Shown here: in pieces, positions 36,419-44,881 of the stretch | Layout of the letters: each line of letters opens with the position of its first letter | Numbering within the stretch: the first letter of the stretch is position 1 | From: Bradyrhizobium embrapense | Lineage (GTDB): Bacteria; Pseudomonadota; Alphaproteobacteria; Rhizobiales; Xanthobacteraceae | Assembly (NCBI RefSeq): GCF_001189235.2 | Contig: NZ_LFIP02000003.1 | Span: 806,001 to 870,000 of the forward strand | DNA length: 64,000 nt | Direction: 5' to 3' | Made by a program: the position numbers and the translations under genes | Notes under the pieces: model-generated | Seen by the model: only the letters and a program-made list of their open reading frames with translations | Database searches by the model: none | Told to the model about the DNA's origin: nothing

Positions 36419-36709
36419 TCAATGGGCAGCGCTCTGCGCCGGCGCTGCCGGCTTGGCGTCGTCGCCACGCTCCGCCGCCGGCATCAGGCGCTTGCGTTCC
36501 CGCTCCTGCATGAACTTGTCGTATTCCGGGGTGCCCGGCCGCGGTGGCGCGTCTGCCGGCAGACCACCGGCCCAGGCCGGAATGTAGTCGGCCATGCCGG
36601 CCGAAACCTTCTGGTTCACTGTGCCGCATCCTCCGAGCGCGCAGGTCGCGAGCGCGAGGGCAGTCAGGACAGGGATGTGGCGTGTGAAGATCGGCATTGG
36701 CGGCAGCAT
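36419..36709 (-). CDS. Small putative lipoprotein
   Basis: 96 residues from ATG 36709 (ATG 36697 also possible). N-terminal hydrophobic segment ends in a lipobox LGGC, so the Cys would be acylated and the protein anchored to a membrane. The mature part is Pro/Ala-rich with a charged tract (EYDKFMQERERKRLMPAAERGDD). No family recognised. Convergent with purU and divergent from importer cluster 2. Confidence 0.7.
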   Translation of the reverse strand: MLPPMPIFTRHIPVLTALALATCALGGCGTVNQKVSAGMADYIPAWAGGLPADAPPRPGTPEYDKFMQERERKRLMPAAERGDDAKPAAPAQSAAH

Positions 36710-37070
36710 ACAGCCCTGAACTTTATGGATGATGATGTTGGGCGCGACCGTTCGGCTGCAATTGTGCTTGTTTGTTGACAGTGGCGCTTGATTTGCACGA
36801 TCGTACAAATGAATCGAGCCTACAGCGGCTGAGCGCGCGAGCGGTTCATGTTGGGGCGTTGAGTTTCGGAGAATAGTTCTGGTATCCTGATACTTGTTTC
36901 TGCCGCTGGGCCAAATCGAGGCGCGCGACACACGTCCATCGTCCGATTGACAGAGGGCGCGGGGAAACGCCTTGTCGCGTGACGGCTCGGCCGTGACAGG
37001 CTTGGGTCAAGATAAGGCAAGGGCCGGGCACTCGGCTCGACGCAGAACAATGGAAGGGGGAGGGACGTCG
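36710..37070. promoter_or_regulatory. Upstream region of importer cluster 2 with candidate sigma-54 promoter and palindromic operator
   Basis: About 360 bases without a gene. TGGCGCTTGATTTGCA at 36782-36797 fits the sigma-54 pattern TGGCRCG-N4-TTGCW with one mismatch. A near-perfect palindrome TTGCACGATCGTACAA at 36793-36808 overlaps its -12 element. Both lie about 265 bases before the binding-protein start, on the plus strand. A good ribosome-binding site (GGAAGGGGGAGGG) precedes ATG 37071. Confidence 0.45.
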
Positions 37071-38252
37071 ATGTTGAATCGTCGCAAGATGTTGCTGTGG
37101 GGCGCCGCCGCGGCCGTGCTTCCGGGTTGGTGCGCCAGCATGCCGGCGTGGGCGGACGACGCCGTCAAGATCGGCTTGATCCTGCCGATGACCGGTGGGC
37201 AGGCCTCGACCGGCAAGCAGATCGATAATGCCATCAAGCTCTACATGCAGCAGAAGGGCGACACCGTCGGCGGCAAGAAGATCGAGATCATCCTGAAGGA
37301 CGACGCCGCGGTGCCCGACAACACCAAACGGCTCGCGCAGGAACTGATCGTCAACGACAAGGTCAACTTCATCGCCGGCTTCGGCGTGACGCCCGCGGCG
37401 CTCGCCGCGGCGCCGCTGGCGACGCAGGCCAAGATCCCGGAAGTCGTAATGGCCGCCGGCACCTCGATCATCACCGAGCGCTCGCCCTATATCGTGCGCA
37501 CCAGCTTCACGCTGGCGCAGTCCTCCACCATCATCGGCGACTGGGCGGTCAAGAACGGCATCAAGAAGGTCGCGACGCTGACCTCCGACTATGCGCCGGG
37601 CAATGACGCGCTGACCTTCTTCAAGCAGCACTTCACCGCCGGTGGCGGCGAGATCGTGGAAGAGGTCAAGGTCCCGCTCGCCAATCCCGACTTCGCACCG
37701 TTCCTGCAACGCATGAAGGATGCCAAGCCCGACGCGATGTTCGTGTTCGTGCCGGCCGGGCAGGGCGGCAACTTCATGAAGCAATATGCCGAGCGTGGGC
37801 TCGACAAGAGCGGCATCAAGGTGATCGGCCCCGGCGACGTGATGGACGACGACCTGCTCAACAACATGGGCGATGCCGCGCTCGGCGCGGTGACCGCGCA
37901 TCTCTATTCGGCAGCGCATCCGTCTCAGATGAACAAGGAGTTCGTCGCCGCCTACAAGAAGGCGTTCGGCAATCGCCCGGGCTTCATGGCGGTCAGCGGC
38001 TATGACGGCATCCATCTGATCTACGAGGCGCTGAAGAAGACGGGTGGCGCGACCGACGGCGACAGACTGATCGAGGCGATGAAGGGTATGACGTGGGAGA
38101 GCCCGCGCGGTCCGATCTCGATCGATCCGGAAACCCGCGACATCGTGCAGAATATCTATATCCGCAAGGTCGAGAAGGTCGACGGCGAGCTCTACAATGT
38201 CGAGTTCGCGACCTTCGAGGCCGTCAAGGACTCCGGCAAGACCAAGAAGTGA
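37071..38252 (+). CDS. ABC transporter substrate-binding protein (branched-chain type, cluster 2)
   Basis: 393 residues from ATG 37071. The N-terminus (MLNRRKMLLWGAAAAVLPG) has twin arginines and could use Tat or Sec, with cleavage near AWADD. The mature part starts VKIGLILPMTGGQASTGKQ, typical of LivJ/HAAT receptors, then AGFGVTPAALAAAPLA. Periplasmic receptor for the four transport genes that follow. Substrate not predictable; the terminal core-MetE gene suggests a sulfur- or one-carbon-linked or amino-acid substrate at most weakly. Confidence 0.9.
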   Translation: MLNRRKMLLWGAAAAVLPGWCASMPAWADDAVKIGLILPMTGGQASTGKQIDNAIKLYMQQKGDTVGGKKIEIILKDDAAVPDNTKRLAQELIVNDKVNFIAGFGVTPAALAAAPLATQAKIPEVVMAAGTSIITERSPYIVRTSFTLAQSSTIIGDWAVKNGIKKVATLTSDYAPGNDALTFFKQHFTAGGGEIVEEVKVPLANPDFAPFLQRMKDAKPDAMFVFVPAGQGGNFMKQYAERGLDKSGIKVIGPGDVMDDDLLNNMGDAALGAVTAHLYSAAHPSQMNKEFVAAYKKAFGNRPGFMAVSGYDGIHLIYEALKKTGGATDGDRLIEAMKGMTWESPRGPISIDPETRDIVQNIYIRKVEKVDGELYNVEFATFEAVKDSGKTKK

Positions 38253-38276
38253 CGCGCGAAAGCTCCGCTCGCTGCA

Positions 38277-38307
38277 CGTCATGGCCGGGATGAGGCCGGC
38301 CATGACG
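38277..38307. repeat. Perfect stem-loop between binding-protein and permease genes
   Basis: CGTCATGGCCGG (38277-38288) pairs with CCGGCCATGACG (38296-38307) around a 7-base loop. It lies 25 bases after the binding-protein stop, followed by about 50 bases to the permease start. It is likely to stabilise the upstream message or partly terminate, giving excess binding protein. Confidence 0.65.
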
Positions 38308-38355
38308 ATCCTGTTGACGTGGTGTCGTCTGCGCCCTCTCGCTTAAGCTGACTTC

Positions 38356-39225
38356 ATGGCCTCTATCCTCACCAATCTGTTCGACGGCGTCGCCTACGGC
38401 ATGCTGCTGTTCGTGCTGGCCTGCGGGCTCGCGGTGACGCTCGGGCTGATGAACTTCGTCAACCTCGCGCACGGCGCCTTCGCGATGGCCGGCGGCTATA
38501 TCTGCGCCGTGCTGGTCAATCAGTCCGGCTGGCCGTTCTTTGCGGCGCTGCCGCTCGCCTTTGTCGGGAGCGCCGTGATCGGCATCGCGCTGGAGCGCAC
38601 GCTGTACCGCCATCTCTATAGCCGCAGCCATCTCGACCAGGTGCTGTTCTCGATCGGCTTGGTGTTCATGTCGGTCGCGGCGGTCGACTACATCATGGGA
38701 TCGTCGCGGGTCTTCATCAAATTGCCGGCGGCGCTGGAGGGGCAGATCGATCTGTTCGGCGTCGGCATCGGGCGTTACCGGCTGATGATCGTCGCGATCT
38801 GCGGCCTGCTCACGCTGGCGCTGCAGCTGATCCTCGCCAAGACGCGGTTCGGCAGCCGCCTGCGGGCAGCGGTCGACGACCCGCGCGCCGCGATCGGGCT
38901 CGGCATCAACGTGCCGCAAGTGTTCGCCTTCACGTTCGCCTTTGGCTGCGGCCTCGCCGGTCTCGGCGGCGCGCTGAGCGCGGAGATCCTCGGGCTCGAT
39001 CCGTACTTCCCGCTGAAATTCATGATCTACTTCCTGATCGTGGTGACGGTCGGCGGCTCGTCCTCGATCACTGGGCCGTTCCTGGCATCGCTGCTGCTTG
39101 GCATCGCCGACGTCGCCGGCAAATATTACGTGCCGAAGGTCGGCCCCTTCGTGATCTACACGGTGATGATCGTGATCCTGCTCTGGCGCCCGAACGGCCT
39201 GTTCGGCCGCACCGCGGCGCGGTGA
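38356..39225 (+). CDS. ABC transporter permease, LivH-type (cluster 2)
   Basis: 289 residues with about eight hydrophobic spans. GVAYGMLLFVLACGLAVTLGL and MNFVNLAHGAFAMAGGYI are LivH-like, and VTVGGSSSITGPFLASLLLG ends the domain. Partners the LivM-type permease whose gene begins 8 bases later. It differs clearly from the cluster 1 permease, so cluster 2 is an independent system and not a recent duplicate. Confidence 0.9.
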   Translation: MASILTNLFDGVAYGMLLFVLACGLAVTLGLMNFVNLAHGAFAMAGGYICAVLVNQSGWPFFAALPLAFVGSAVIGIALERTLYRHLYSRSHLDQVLFSIGLVFMSVAAVDYIMGSSRVFIKLPAALEGQIDLFGVGIGRYRLMIVAICGLLTLALQLILAKTRFGSRLRAAVDDPRAAIGLGINVPQVFAFTFAFGCGLAGLGGALSAEILGLDPYFPLKFMIYFLIVVTVGGSSSITGPFLASLLLGIADVAGKYYVPKVGPFVIYTVMIVILLWRPNGLFGRTAAR

Positions 39226-39232
39226 GGCTGAT

Positions 39233-40264
39233 ATGACCGCGTTGTCCGACGTCTCCACCCACGCGATGGCCAGCGCGCGCTGGCGGATCAGCGAGGTCGC
39301 CTTCTGGGTGCTGGCGCTGGCTTGTGCGTTCCTGTTCCCGTCGCGCTATCTGATCATGACCGATATCGTGCGGCTCGGCCTGTTCGCGGTCTCGCTCGAT
39401 CTGATTCTCGGCTACGCCGGCATCGTCTCGCTCGGCCACGCGGCCTTCTTCGGCGTCGGCGCCTATTCGGCCGGCCTGCTGGCGCTGCATGGCATCATCA
39501 ACGAGCCCGTCATCGCGCTGGTCGTCGCCGGTCTCGTTGCGGCGGTGCTCGGCTTCCTGACCAGTTTCCTGGTGATCCGCGGTGTCGACCTGACCCGGTT
39601 GATGGTCACGCTCGGCATCGCGCTGCTGCTGGAAGCGCTCGCCGAACGCTTCTCCGACATCACCGGCGGCACCGACGGCCTGCAGGGTATCGAGATGCAG
39701 CCGATCCTCGGGCGGTTCGCCTTCGACATGTTCGGCAAGACCGGGCTCTTCTACTCGCTGATCGTGCTGTTCATCCTGTTCCTGTTGGCCCGCCGCGTGG
39801 TGCATTCGCCGTTCGGCCTGTCGCTGCGCGCGATCAGGAACAATCCGCTGCGCGCGGCCGCGATCGGCATACCGGTCAACCGCCGCCTGATCGCGGTCTA
39901 TACGCTGGCCGCCTTCTATGCCGGAATCGCCGGCGCGCTGTTCACCCAGACCACGGCGCTGGCCTCGCTCGACGTGTTTTCCTTCGAGCGCTCCGCCGAT
40001 TTGATGCTGGTGCTGGTGATCGGCGGCACCGGCTATCTCTATGGCGGGTTGATCGGCGCGGTCGTGTTCAAGATGCTGCAGGAGCTGTTTCAGAGCATCA
40101 CTCCGCAATACTGGCTGTTCTGGATCGGCCTCGTGCTGGTCATGATCGTGATGGTCGGCCGCGCGCGCATCCACCGCTGGGTGCTGTTCGTGCCGAACCT
40201 GATCATCCGACAATGCGCCGGCCGCAAGGCCGCCGTCACCGTGCCCGAGGGCGACGCGCCATGA
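39233..40264 (+). CDS. ABC transporter permease, LivM-type (cluster 2)
   Basis: 343 residues. LDLILGYAGIVSLGHAAFFG and GIPVNRRLIAVYTLAAFYAG are LivM signatures; about nine spans. The stop overlaps the following ATPase start in ATGA. Forms the membrane channel with the LivH-type partner. The cytoplasmic tail after the last span is short and basic. Confidence 0.9.
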   Translation: MTALSDVSTHAMASARWRISEVAFWVLALACAFLFPSRYLIMTDIVRLGLFAVSLDLILGYAGIVSLGHAAFFGVGAYSAGLLALHGIINEPVIALVVAGLVAAVLGFLTSFLVIRGVDLTRLMVTLGIALLLEALAERFSDITGGTDGLQGIEMQPILGRFAFDMFGKTGLFYSLIVLFILFLLARRVVHSPFGLSLRAIRNNPLRAAAIGIPVNRRLIAVYTLAAFYAGIAGALFTQTTALASLDVFSFERSADLMLVLVIGGTGYLYGGLIGAVVFKMLQELFQSITPQYWLFWIGLVLVMIVMVGRARIHRWVLFVPNLIIRQCAGRKAAVTVPEGDAP

Positions 40265-41013
40265 CGATCGCGCTCGAAACCCGCGGCCTCGAAAAGTCCT
40301 TCGGCGGGCTTCGCGTCACCCGCGACCTCTCGCTGAAGGTGGTGCAGGGCGCCCGCCACGCGCTGATCGGGCCGAACGGCGCCGGCAAAACCACCGTCAT
40401 CAATCAGCTGACCGGGGTACTGACGCCGAACGGCGGGCGCATCCTGCTCGAAGGCTACGACATCACCGGCCTCTCCGTGCACAAGCGGGTGCTGCGCGGG
40501 CTGTCGCGCACCTTCCAGATCAACCAGCTCTATGCCGACCTGACCCCGCTCGAAACCATCGGGCTTGCGGTCTCCGAACGAATGGGCCGCGGCGGCGACT
40601 GGTGGCGGCGGATGGGAACGCGCAACGACGTCAATGCCGAGATCTCCGAGATCCTGTCGCGCTTCCATCTACTCGACGTGATGACCGAGCTCACCTCGAC
40701 ATTGCCCTACGGCAAGCAGCGCCTGCTCGAGATCGCGGTTGCGATCGCCGCCAGGCCGCGGGTGCTGTTGCTCGATGAGCCCGCCGCCGGTGTGCCCGAG
40801 AGCGAACGCCACGACATCCTGGCGGCGGTTGCGGCGCTGCCGCGCGAGGTCACGGTGCTGCTGATCGAACACGACATGGATCTGGTGTTCTCCTTCGCCG
40901 ACCGCATCTCGGTGCTGGTCAATGGCGGCCTGCTCACCGAAGGCGCGCCCGACGAGGTGGCACGCGATCCGCAGGTGAGGGCGGTCTATCTCGGCGAGAC
41001 GACCGATGTCTGA
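40261..41013 (+). CDS. ABC transporter ATP-binding protein, LivG-type (cluster 2)
   Basis: 250 residues from ATG 40261, coupled by ATGA to the permease; a longer reading upstream in this frame is a shadow of that permease. Walker A GPNGAGKTT, SRTFQINQLYADLTPLE, atypical signature TLPYGKQRLLEIA, Walker B VLLLDEPAAGV and switch IEHDM. It overlaps the next ATPase gene by 8 bases. Energises cluster 2 uptake with its LivF partner. Confidence 0.9.
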   Translation: MTIALETRGLEKSFGGLRVTRDLSLKVVQGARHALIGPNGAGKTTVINQLTGVLTPNGGRILLEGYDITGLSVHKRVLRGLSRTFQINQLYADLTPLETIGLAVSERMGRGGDWWRRMGTRNDVNAEISEILSRFHLLDVMTELTSTLPYGKQRLLEIAVAIAARPRVLLLDEPAAGVPESERHDILAAVAALPREVTVLLIEHDMDLVFSFADRISVLVNGGLLTEGAPDEVARDPQVRAVYLGETTDV

Positions 41014-41722
41014 CTTGCTCTCCATCCAGGGCCTGCGCGCCGGATATGGCGAGGCGGTAGTGCTGCCCGACATGTCGCTGGCGCTTGCCGAGGGCCAGGT
41101 GTTGGCGCTGCTCGGCCGCAACGGCACCGGCAAGACCACGCTGATCAATTCGATTGTCGGCATCGTCAGGCGCCTCAGTGGCAGCATCGCGCTTGCGGAC
41201 CAAGACATCACGGCGCTGCGGCCCGACCAGCGCGCCCGCGCCGGGATCGGCTGGGTGCCCCAGGAGCGCAACATCTTCCGCTCGCTGACGGTGGAGGAGA
41301 ACATGACCGCGGTGGCGCAGCCCGGGCCGTGGACGGTCGAGCGGGTGTACGAGATGTTTCCCCGCCTGAAGGAGCGGCGCAGCAATTTCGGCAACCAGCT
41401 GTCCGGTGGCGAGCAGCAGATGCTGGCGATCGGTCGCGCGCTGACGCTGAACCCGAAGGTGCTGCTGCTCGACGAGCCGACCGAAGGCCTTGCGCCGATC
41501 ATCGTTGAGGAATTGTTAAAGGCGATCGGAACCGTCACCCGCTCAGGTGGCATCTGCTCGATCATCGTCGAGCAGAATGCCCAAAAGATTCTCGGGCTCG
41601 CCGACCGCGTTGTGATATTGGAACGCGGGACGATCGTGCATGATGCCGCAAGCAGCGCGCTGAAGGCCGATCCCTCCGTCCTCGAGCGCCATCTCGGCGT
41701 CGCCGGGACCAAAAAACACTGA
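41006..41722 (+). CDS. ABC transporter ATP-binding protein, LivF-type (cluster 2)
   Basis: 238 residues. Walker A GRNGTGKTT, WVPQERNIFRSLTVEEN (Q-loop), signature QLSGGEQQMLAIG, Walker B VLLLDEPTEGLAP and switch VEQNA. Standard length for LivF. Overlaps the LivG-type gene and is followed 19 bases later by the core-MetE gene, which is therefore probably in the same transcript. Confidence 0.91.
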   Translation: MSDLLSIQGLRAGYGEAVVLPDMSLALAEGQVLALLGRNGTGKTTLINSIVGIVRRLSGSIALADQDITALRPDQRARAGIGWVPQERNIFRSLTVEENMTAVAQPGPWTVERVYEMFPRLKERRSNFGNQLSGGEQQMLAIGRALTLNPKVLLLDEPTEGLAPIIVEELLKAIGTVTRSGGICSIIVEQNAQKILGLADRVVILERGTIVHDAASSALKADPSVLERHLGVAGTKKH

Positions 41723-41741
41723 CGCTCTCAGGGAGTTCACC

Positions 41742-42860
41742 ATGCAGCGAACCAAGCCACCGTTCCGCGCCGACGAGGTCGGCAGCCTGTTGCGTCCGCC
41801 GAAGATCAAGGAAGCGCGCGCCAGGCTGGAGAAGGGCGAGATCTCGGCCGACGAGCTGCGCAGGATCGAGGACATGGAGATCGAGAAGGTCGTGCACAAG
41901 CAGGCCTCGGTCGGCCTCAAGCTTGCGACCGACGGCGAATTCCGCCGCTCCTGGTGGCACTTCGATTTCCTCAGCCATCTGACCGGCTGCGAGCTGTTCC
42001 ACCCCGACATGGGCATCCAGTTCGCGGGCGTGCAGACCCGGCACGACGCCATCAGGGTGATCGGCAAGCTGGACTTCTCCGATCATCACCCGATGCTCGA
42101 TCACTTCAGGTTCCTGAAGAAAAACGCCGACCAGGCGCATGTCACCCCGAAGATGACGATCCCGTCGCCGGCGGTGCTGCACTTCCGCGGTGGCCGCAAG
42201 CTGATCTCGAAGGAGGTCTATCCAGATCTCGAGGAGTTCTATCAGGACCTCGGCAAGACCTATCGCAAGGCGGTGAAAGCGTTCTACGACGCCGGTTGCC
42301 GCTACCTGCAATTCGACGACACGGTGTGGGCCTATCTGTGCTCGCCGGAGGAATTGCAGAAGTCGCGCGACCGCGGCGACAATCCCGACGGCCTGCAGGA
42401 GATCTATGCCCGCATCATCAATTACGCGATCGCCGATCGTCCGTCCGACATGGTGATCACGACGCATGTCTGCCGCGGCAATTTCCGCTCGACCTGGATT
42501 TCCTCCGGCGGTTACGAGCCGGTCGCCGAGACCATGCTGGCCGGCACCAATTACGACGGCTATTTCCTCGAATATGATTCCGATCGTGCCGGCGGCTTCG
42601 AGCCGCTGCGCTTCCTGCCCAAGGGCAACAAGGTCGTGGTGGTCGGCGTCATCACCTCGAAGTTCGGTGAGCTCGAGAAGAAGGACGACATCAAGCGGCG
42701 GCTGGAGGAGGCATCCAAGTTCGCCCCGATCGAGCAGCTCGCGGTGTCGCCGCAATGCGGCTTCGCCTCGACCGAGGAGGGCAATATCCTCTCCGAGGAA
42801 GAGCAGTGGGCCAAGCTCAGGCTCGCGGTCGAGGTCGCAAATGAGGTGTGGGGGAAATAG
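41742..42860 (+). CDS. Cobalamin-independent methionine synthase family protein (core MetE / YxjG-like)
   Basis: 372 residues, about half of full MetE, representing only the C-terminal catalytic barrel. The zinc ligands are visible: His and Cys in TTHVCRGN, Glu in GYFLEYDSDRAG and Cys in AVSPQCGF. VGSLLRP at the N-terminus is typical. The family moves a methyl group to homocysteine or a related thiol; the methyl donor for short forms is often not methyl-THF-polyglutamate. It lies at the end of the importer operon and 3.4 kb before metK, suggesting methionine salvage or a related thiol methylation. Confidence 0.85.
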   Translation: MQRTKPPFRADEVGSLLRPPKIKEARARLEKGEISADELRRIEDMEIEKVVHKQASVGLKLATDGEFRRSWWHFDFLSHLTGCELFHPDMGIQFAGVQTRHDAIRVIGKLDFSDHHPMLDHFRFLKKNADQAHVTPKMTIPSPAVLHFRGGRKLISKEVYPDLEEFYQDLGKTYRKAVKAFYDAGCRYLQFDDTVWAYLCSPEELQKSRDRGDNPDGLQEIYARIINYAIADRPSDMVITTHVCRGNFRSTWISSGGYEPVAETMLAGTNYDGYFLEYDSDRAGGFEPLRFLPKGNKVVVVGVITSKFGELEKKDDIKRRLEEASKFAPIEQLAVSPQCGFASTEEGNILSEEEQWAKLRLAVEVANEVWGK

Positions 42861-42877
42861 CCTCCGCTGTATCCTCG

Positions 42878-42962
42878 TGTCATTGCGAGGAGCGACAGCG
42901 ACGAAGCAATCCACCCTTGCTTTTGTGGAGGCATGGATTGCTTCGCTTCGCTCGCAATGACA
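42878..42962. repeat. CGTCATTGCGAG-family inverted repeat element
   Basis: TGTCATTGCGAG (42878-42889) and CTCGCAATGACA (42951-42962) are perfect inverses; inner GACGAAGCAATCCA and TGGATTGCTTCG also pair. Same family as 34360-34511. It fills the gap between two convergent genes and probably folds into a long hairpin on either strand, serving both as terminator-like structure. Confidence 0.78.
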
Positions 42963-42969
42963 GAGGGGT

Positions 42970-44685
42970 TCACCTCTCCGCCAGATAGACCTCGCCGAGC
43001 AGCGAGGAGTTCGACCACGGCACCTGCTTGCCCTTGGTCGCGGCGACGACTTCGGCGCGGACTCGCGTCAGCATCTGCTGCACTTCGAGGCCGGGCGTGC
43101 CGACGTGGCGCGACAGTGCGGCCGAGAACGGGCTGTTGGCGCCTTCGCCGTCGAGCGCGACCTGGCCCGGCGCGGTCGCGAACGCGATCAGCGTGCCGGC
43201 GCCGAGCGTCGAGCCCGATCCGAGCGAGGCAGGCGCGGCAAGGCCTGAGCCGGCCTCGATGCCGCGGCTCGGGCCGGCAGATGCCACCTGCGGCGCCATC
43301 GGATTGTTGCGGCAGGCATCCAGGATCAAAATGTTGGTGCGGATCTGGTCGTCGAGGCCGGCCATGATGGTGTCCATGTCGACCATCGCGTCGGTCATGC
43401 GACCGCCCGCCTTGAATTCGATATCGACCGGCACGAGGTAGTTGCGACCATCGACCTGCACGCCGTGGCCGGCGTAGTAGACCACGGCGATCTGCGACCG
43501 CGCCGCCTCGCGCAGGAAATCATGGATCGTCGTCTGCATCGCGTCGCGATCGAGATCGAGCCCTTCGGAGACGGTGAAGCCGATGTCGCGCAGGCTCCTT
43601 GCGATGGCGTGGGCGTCGTTCGGCGGGTTGGGCAGCGCCTTGACATGCGCATAGGCGCCGTTACCGATCACCAGCGCGACGCGTCGGGCGGTGGCTGCGG
43701 CCTGCACGCGTGCCGTGGGCGCGGTGGGCGCCGGCGGTGCGGGCGCAGGGCTGCTCTCGGCGGCAGGTGCCGCCGCGGTCTTGCGCGGCGCTGCGTCGGC
43801 TTCCTTGAGCAGTGCAAGCCGCACCTTGGCGGTGGCCTGGTTGGCCTTGCTACCGGCATCGGAGGCCACGCCTTCGAGCACTGAGGCGTAATCTTCCTTG
43901 GCGTGCGCAGCGTCGCCCTTGGCCTCATAGGCGAGGCCGCGCTGGGTGTAGGCCGAGATCAGCACGCTGCCGGGCGGCGTCATGATGTTGGCGGGCGCCT
44001 TCGCCTTCGCGAGCCGGATCGCTTCGGTCGTGTCCGCAATCGCGCGCGCGATCTCGCCCTTGGCGCGCCAGATCACGGCGCGGCTGATCAGCGGCTGCGG
44101 CAGCGACGGATCTATCCGGACCGCTTCGTTGATGTCGGCGAGCGCGCCGTCGAGATCGCCGAGCGCCTGCTTCGATGAGCCGCGGTTCTGATAGGAGAAC
44201 GCCGACTTCGGACCGGTCCTGATCGCGGCGTCGTAGTCGGCGATGGCCTTGGCGTATTCGCCCTTGCCGCGATAGGCATTGCCGCGGTTGTGATAGATGA
44301 TGCCGCTCGGCGGCCCCATGCGCAGGGCGTCGTTGAAGTCGGCAATCGCGATGTCGTATTCGCCCTTGTCGTAATAGGCCGAGCCGCGCAGATTGTAGAC
44401 GGCGGTGCTGGGCTTGAGGCGCAGCGCCTCGGTGGCGTCAGCGATCACCTGCGCGTAGTTGCCTTTCTTGTTCCAGCCCACCGCGCGCCAGAAATAGATG
44501 GTCGCGAGCTTCTCGCCGGAAAACACCTTCAACGCGATGATCTTGGTGCAGGCGTCGATCATCTGGTCGGCCGGCGTGGTGTCGGTCGTGCAGAGTGGGC
44601 CGAGCTGGGCGCGGGCCTGAGCAGAGCAGGGCGCCGACCACAGGAAGGCTGCGAGCAGACAGGGGATCAGGAGCAGGCGGCGCAT
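42970..44685 (-). CDS. Exported TPR-repeat caspase-like (peptidase C14) protein
   Basis: 571 residues. Signal peptide about 1-23 (ending APCSAQA). TPR-type helical repeats about 60-270 (for example YHNRGNAYRGKGEYAKAIAD). An Ala/Pro-rich linker spans about 298-332. The caspase domain runs from about 334: VALVIGNGAYAHV, catalytic His407 in YYAGHGVQ and Cys458 in LILDACRNNP. This is the metacaspase/orthocaspase-like class, probably Arg/Lys-specific, acting in the periplasm. TPR arrays would recruit partners. No obvious operon partner. Biological role unknown. Confidence 0.88.
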   Translation of the reverse strand: MRRLLLIPCLLAAFLWSAPCSAQARAQLGPLCTTDTTPADQMIDACTKIIALKVFSGEKLATIYFWRAVGWNKKGNYAQVIADATEALRLKPSTAVYNLRGSAYYDKGEYDIAIADFNDALRMGPPSGIIYHNRGNAYRGKGEYAKAIADYDAAIRTGPKSAFSYQNRGSSKQALGDLDGALADINEAVRIDPSLPQPLISRAVIWRAKGEIARAIADTTEAIRLAKAKAPANIMTPPGSVLISAYTQRGLAYEAKGDAAHAKEDYASVLEGVASDAGSKANQATAKVRLALLKEADAAPRKTAAAPAAESSPAPAPPAPTAPTARVQAAATARRVALVIGNGAYAHVKALPNPPNDAHAIARSLRDIGFTVSEGLDLDRDAMQTTIHDFLREAARSQIAVVYYAGHGVQVDGRNYLVPVDIEFKAGGRMTDAMVDMDTIMAGLDDQIRTNILILDACRNNPMAPQVASAGPSRGIEAGSGLAAPASLGSGSTLGAGTLIAFATAPGQVALDGEGANSPFSAALSRHVGTPGLEVQQMLTRVRAEVVAATKGKQVPWSNSSLLGEVYLAER

Positions 44686-44881
44686 CGGTCATCCAGAGGT
44701 GGGCCGTCACGATGATCGGTGACAGCACGCCGATCCAAAAGGCGGTTCCAGGAGGTTGTCCATGACTGTTTGGTGATCGGCCGTGGAGGGGGTTCAACAG
44801 GTGGGAAAATGGTGGTAAGACCTTGCAGCACACTACTTCTGCCCACTCCTGTCCCACTCGAACAGCTGCCCACTCGGCGTG

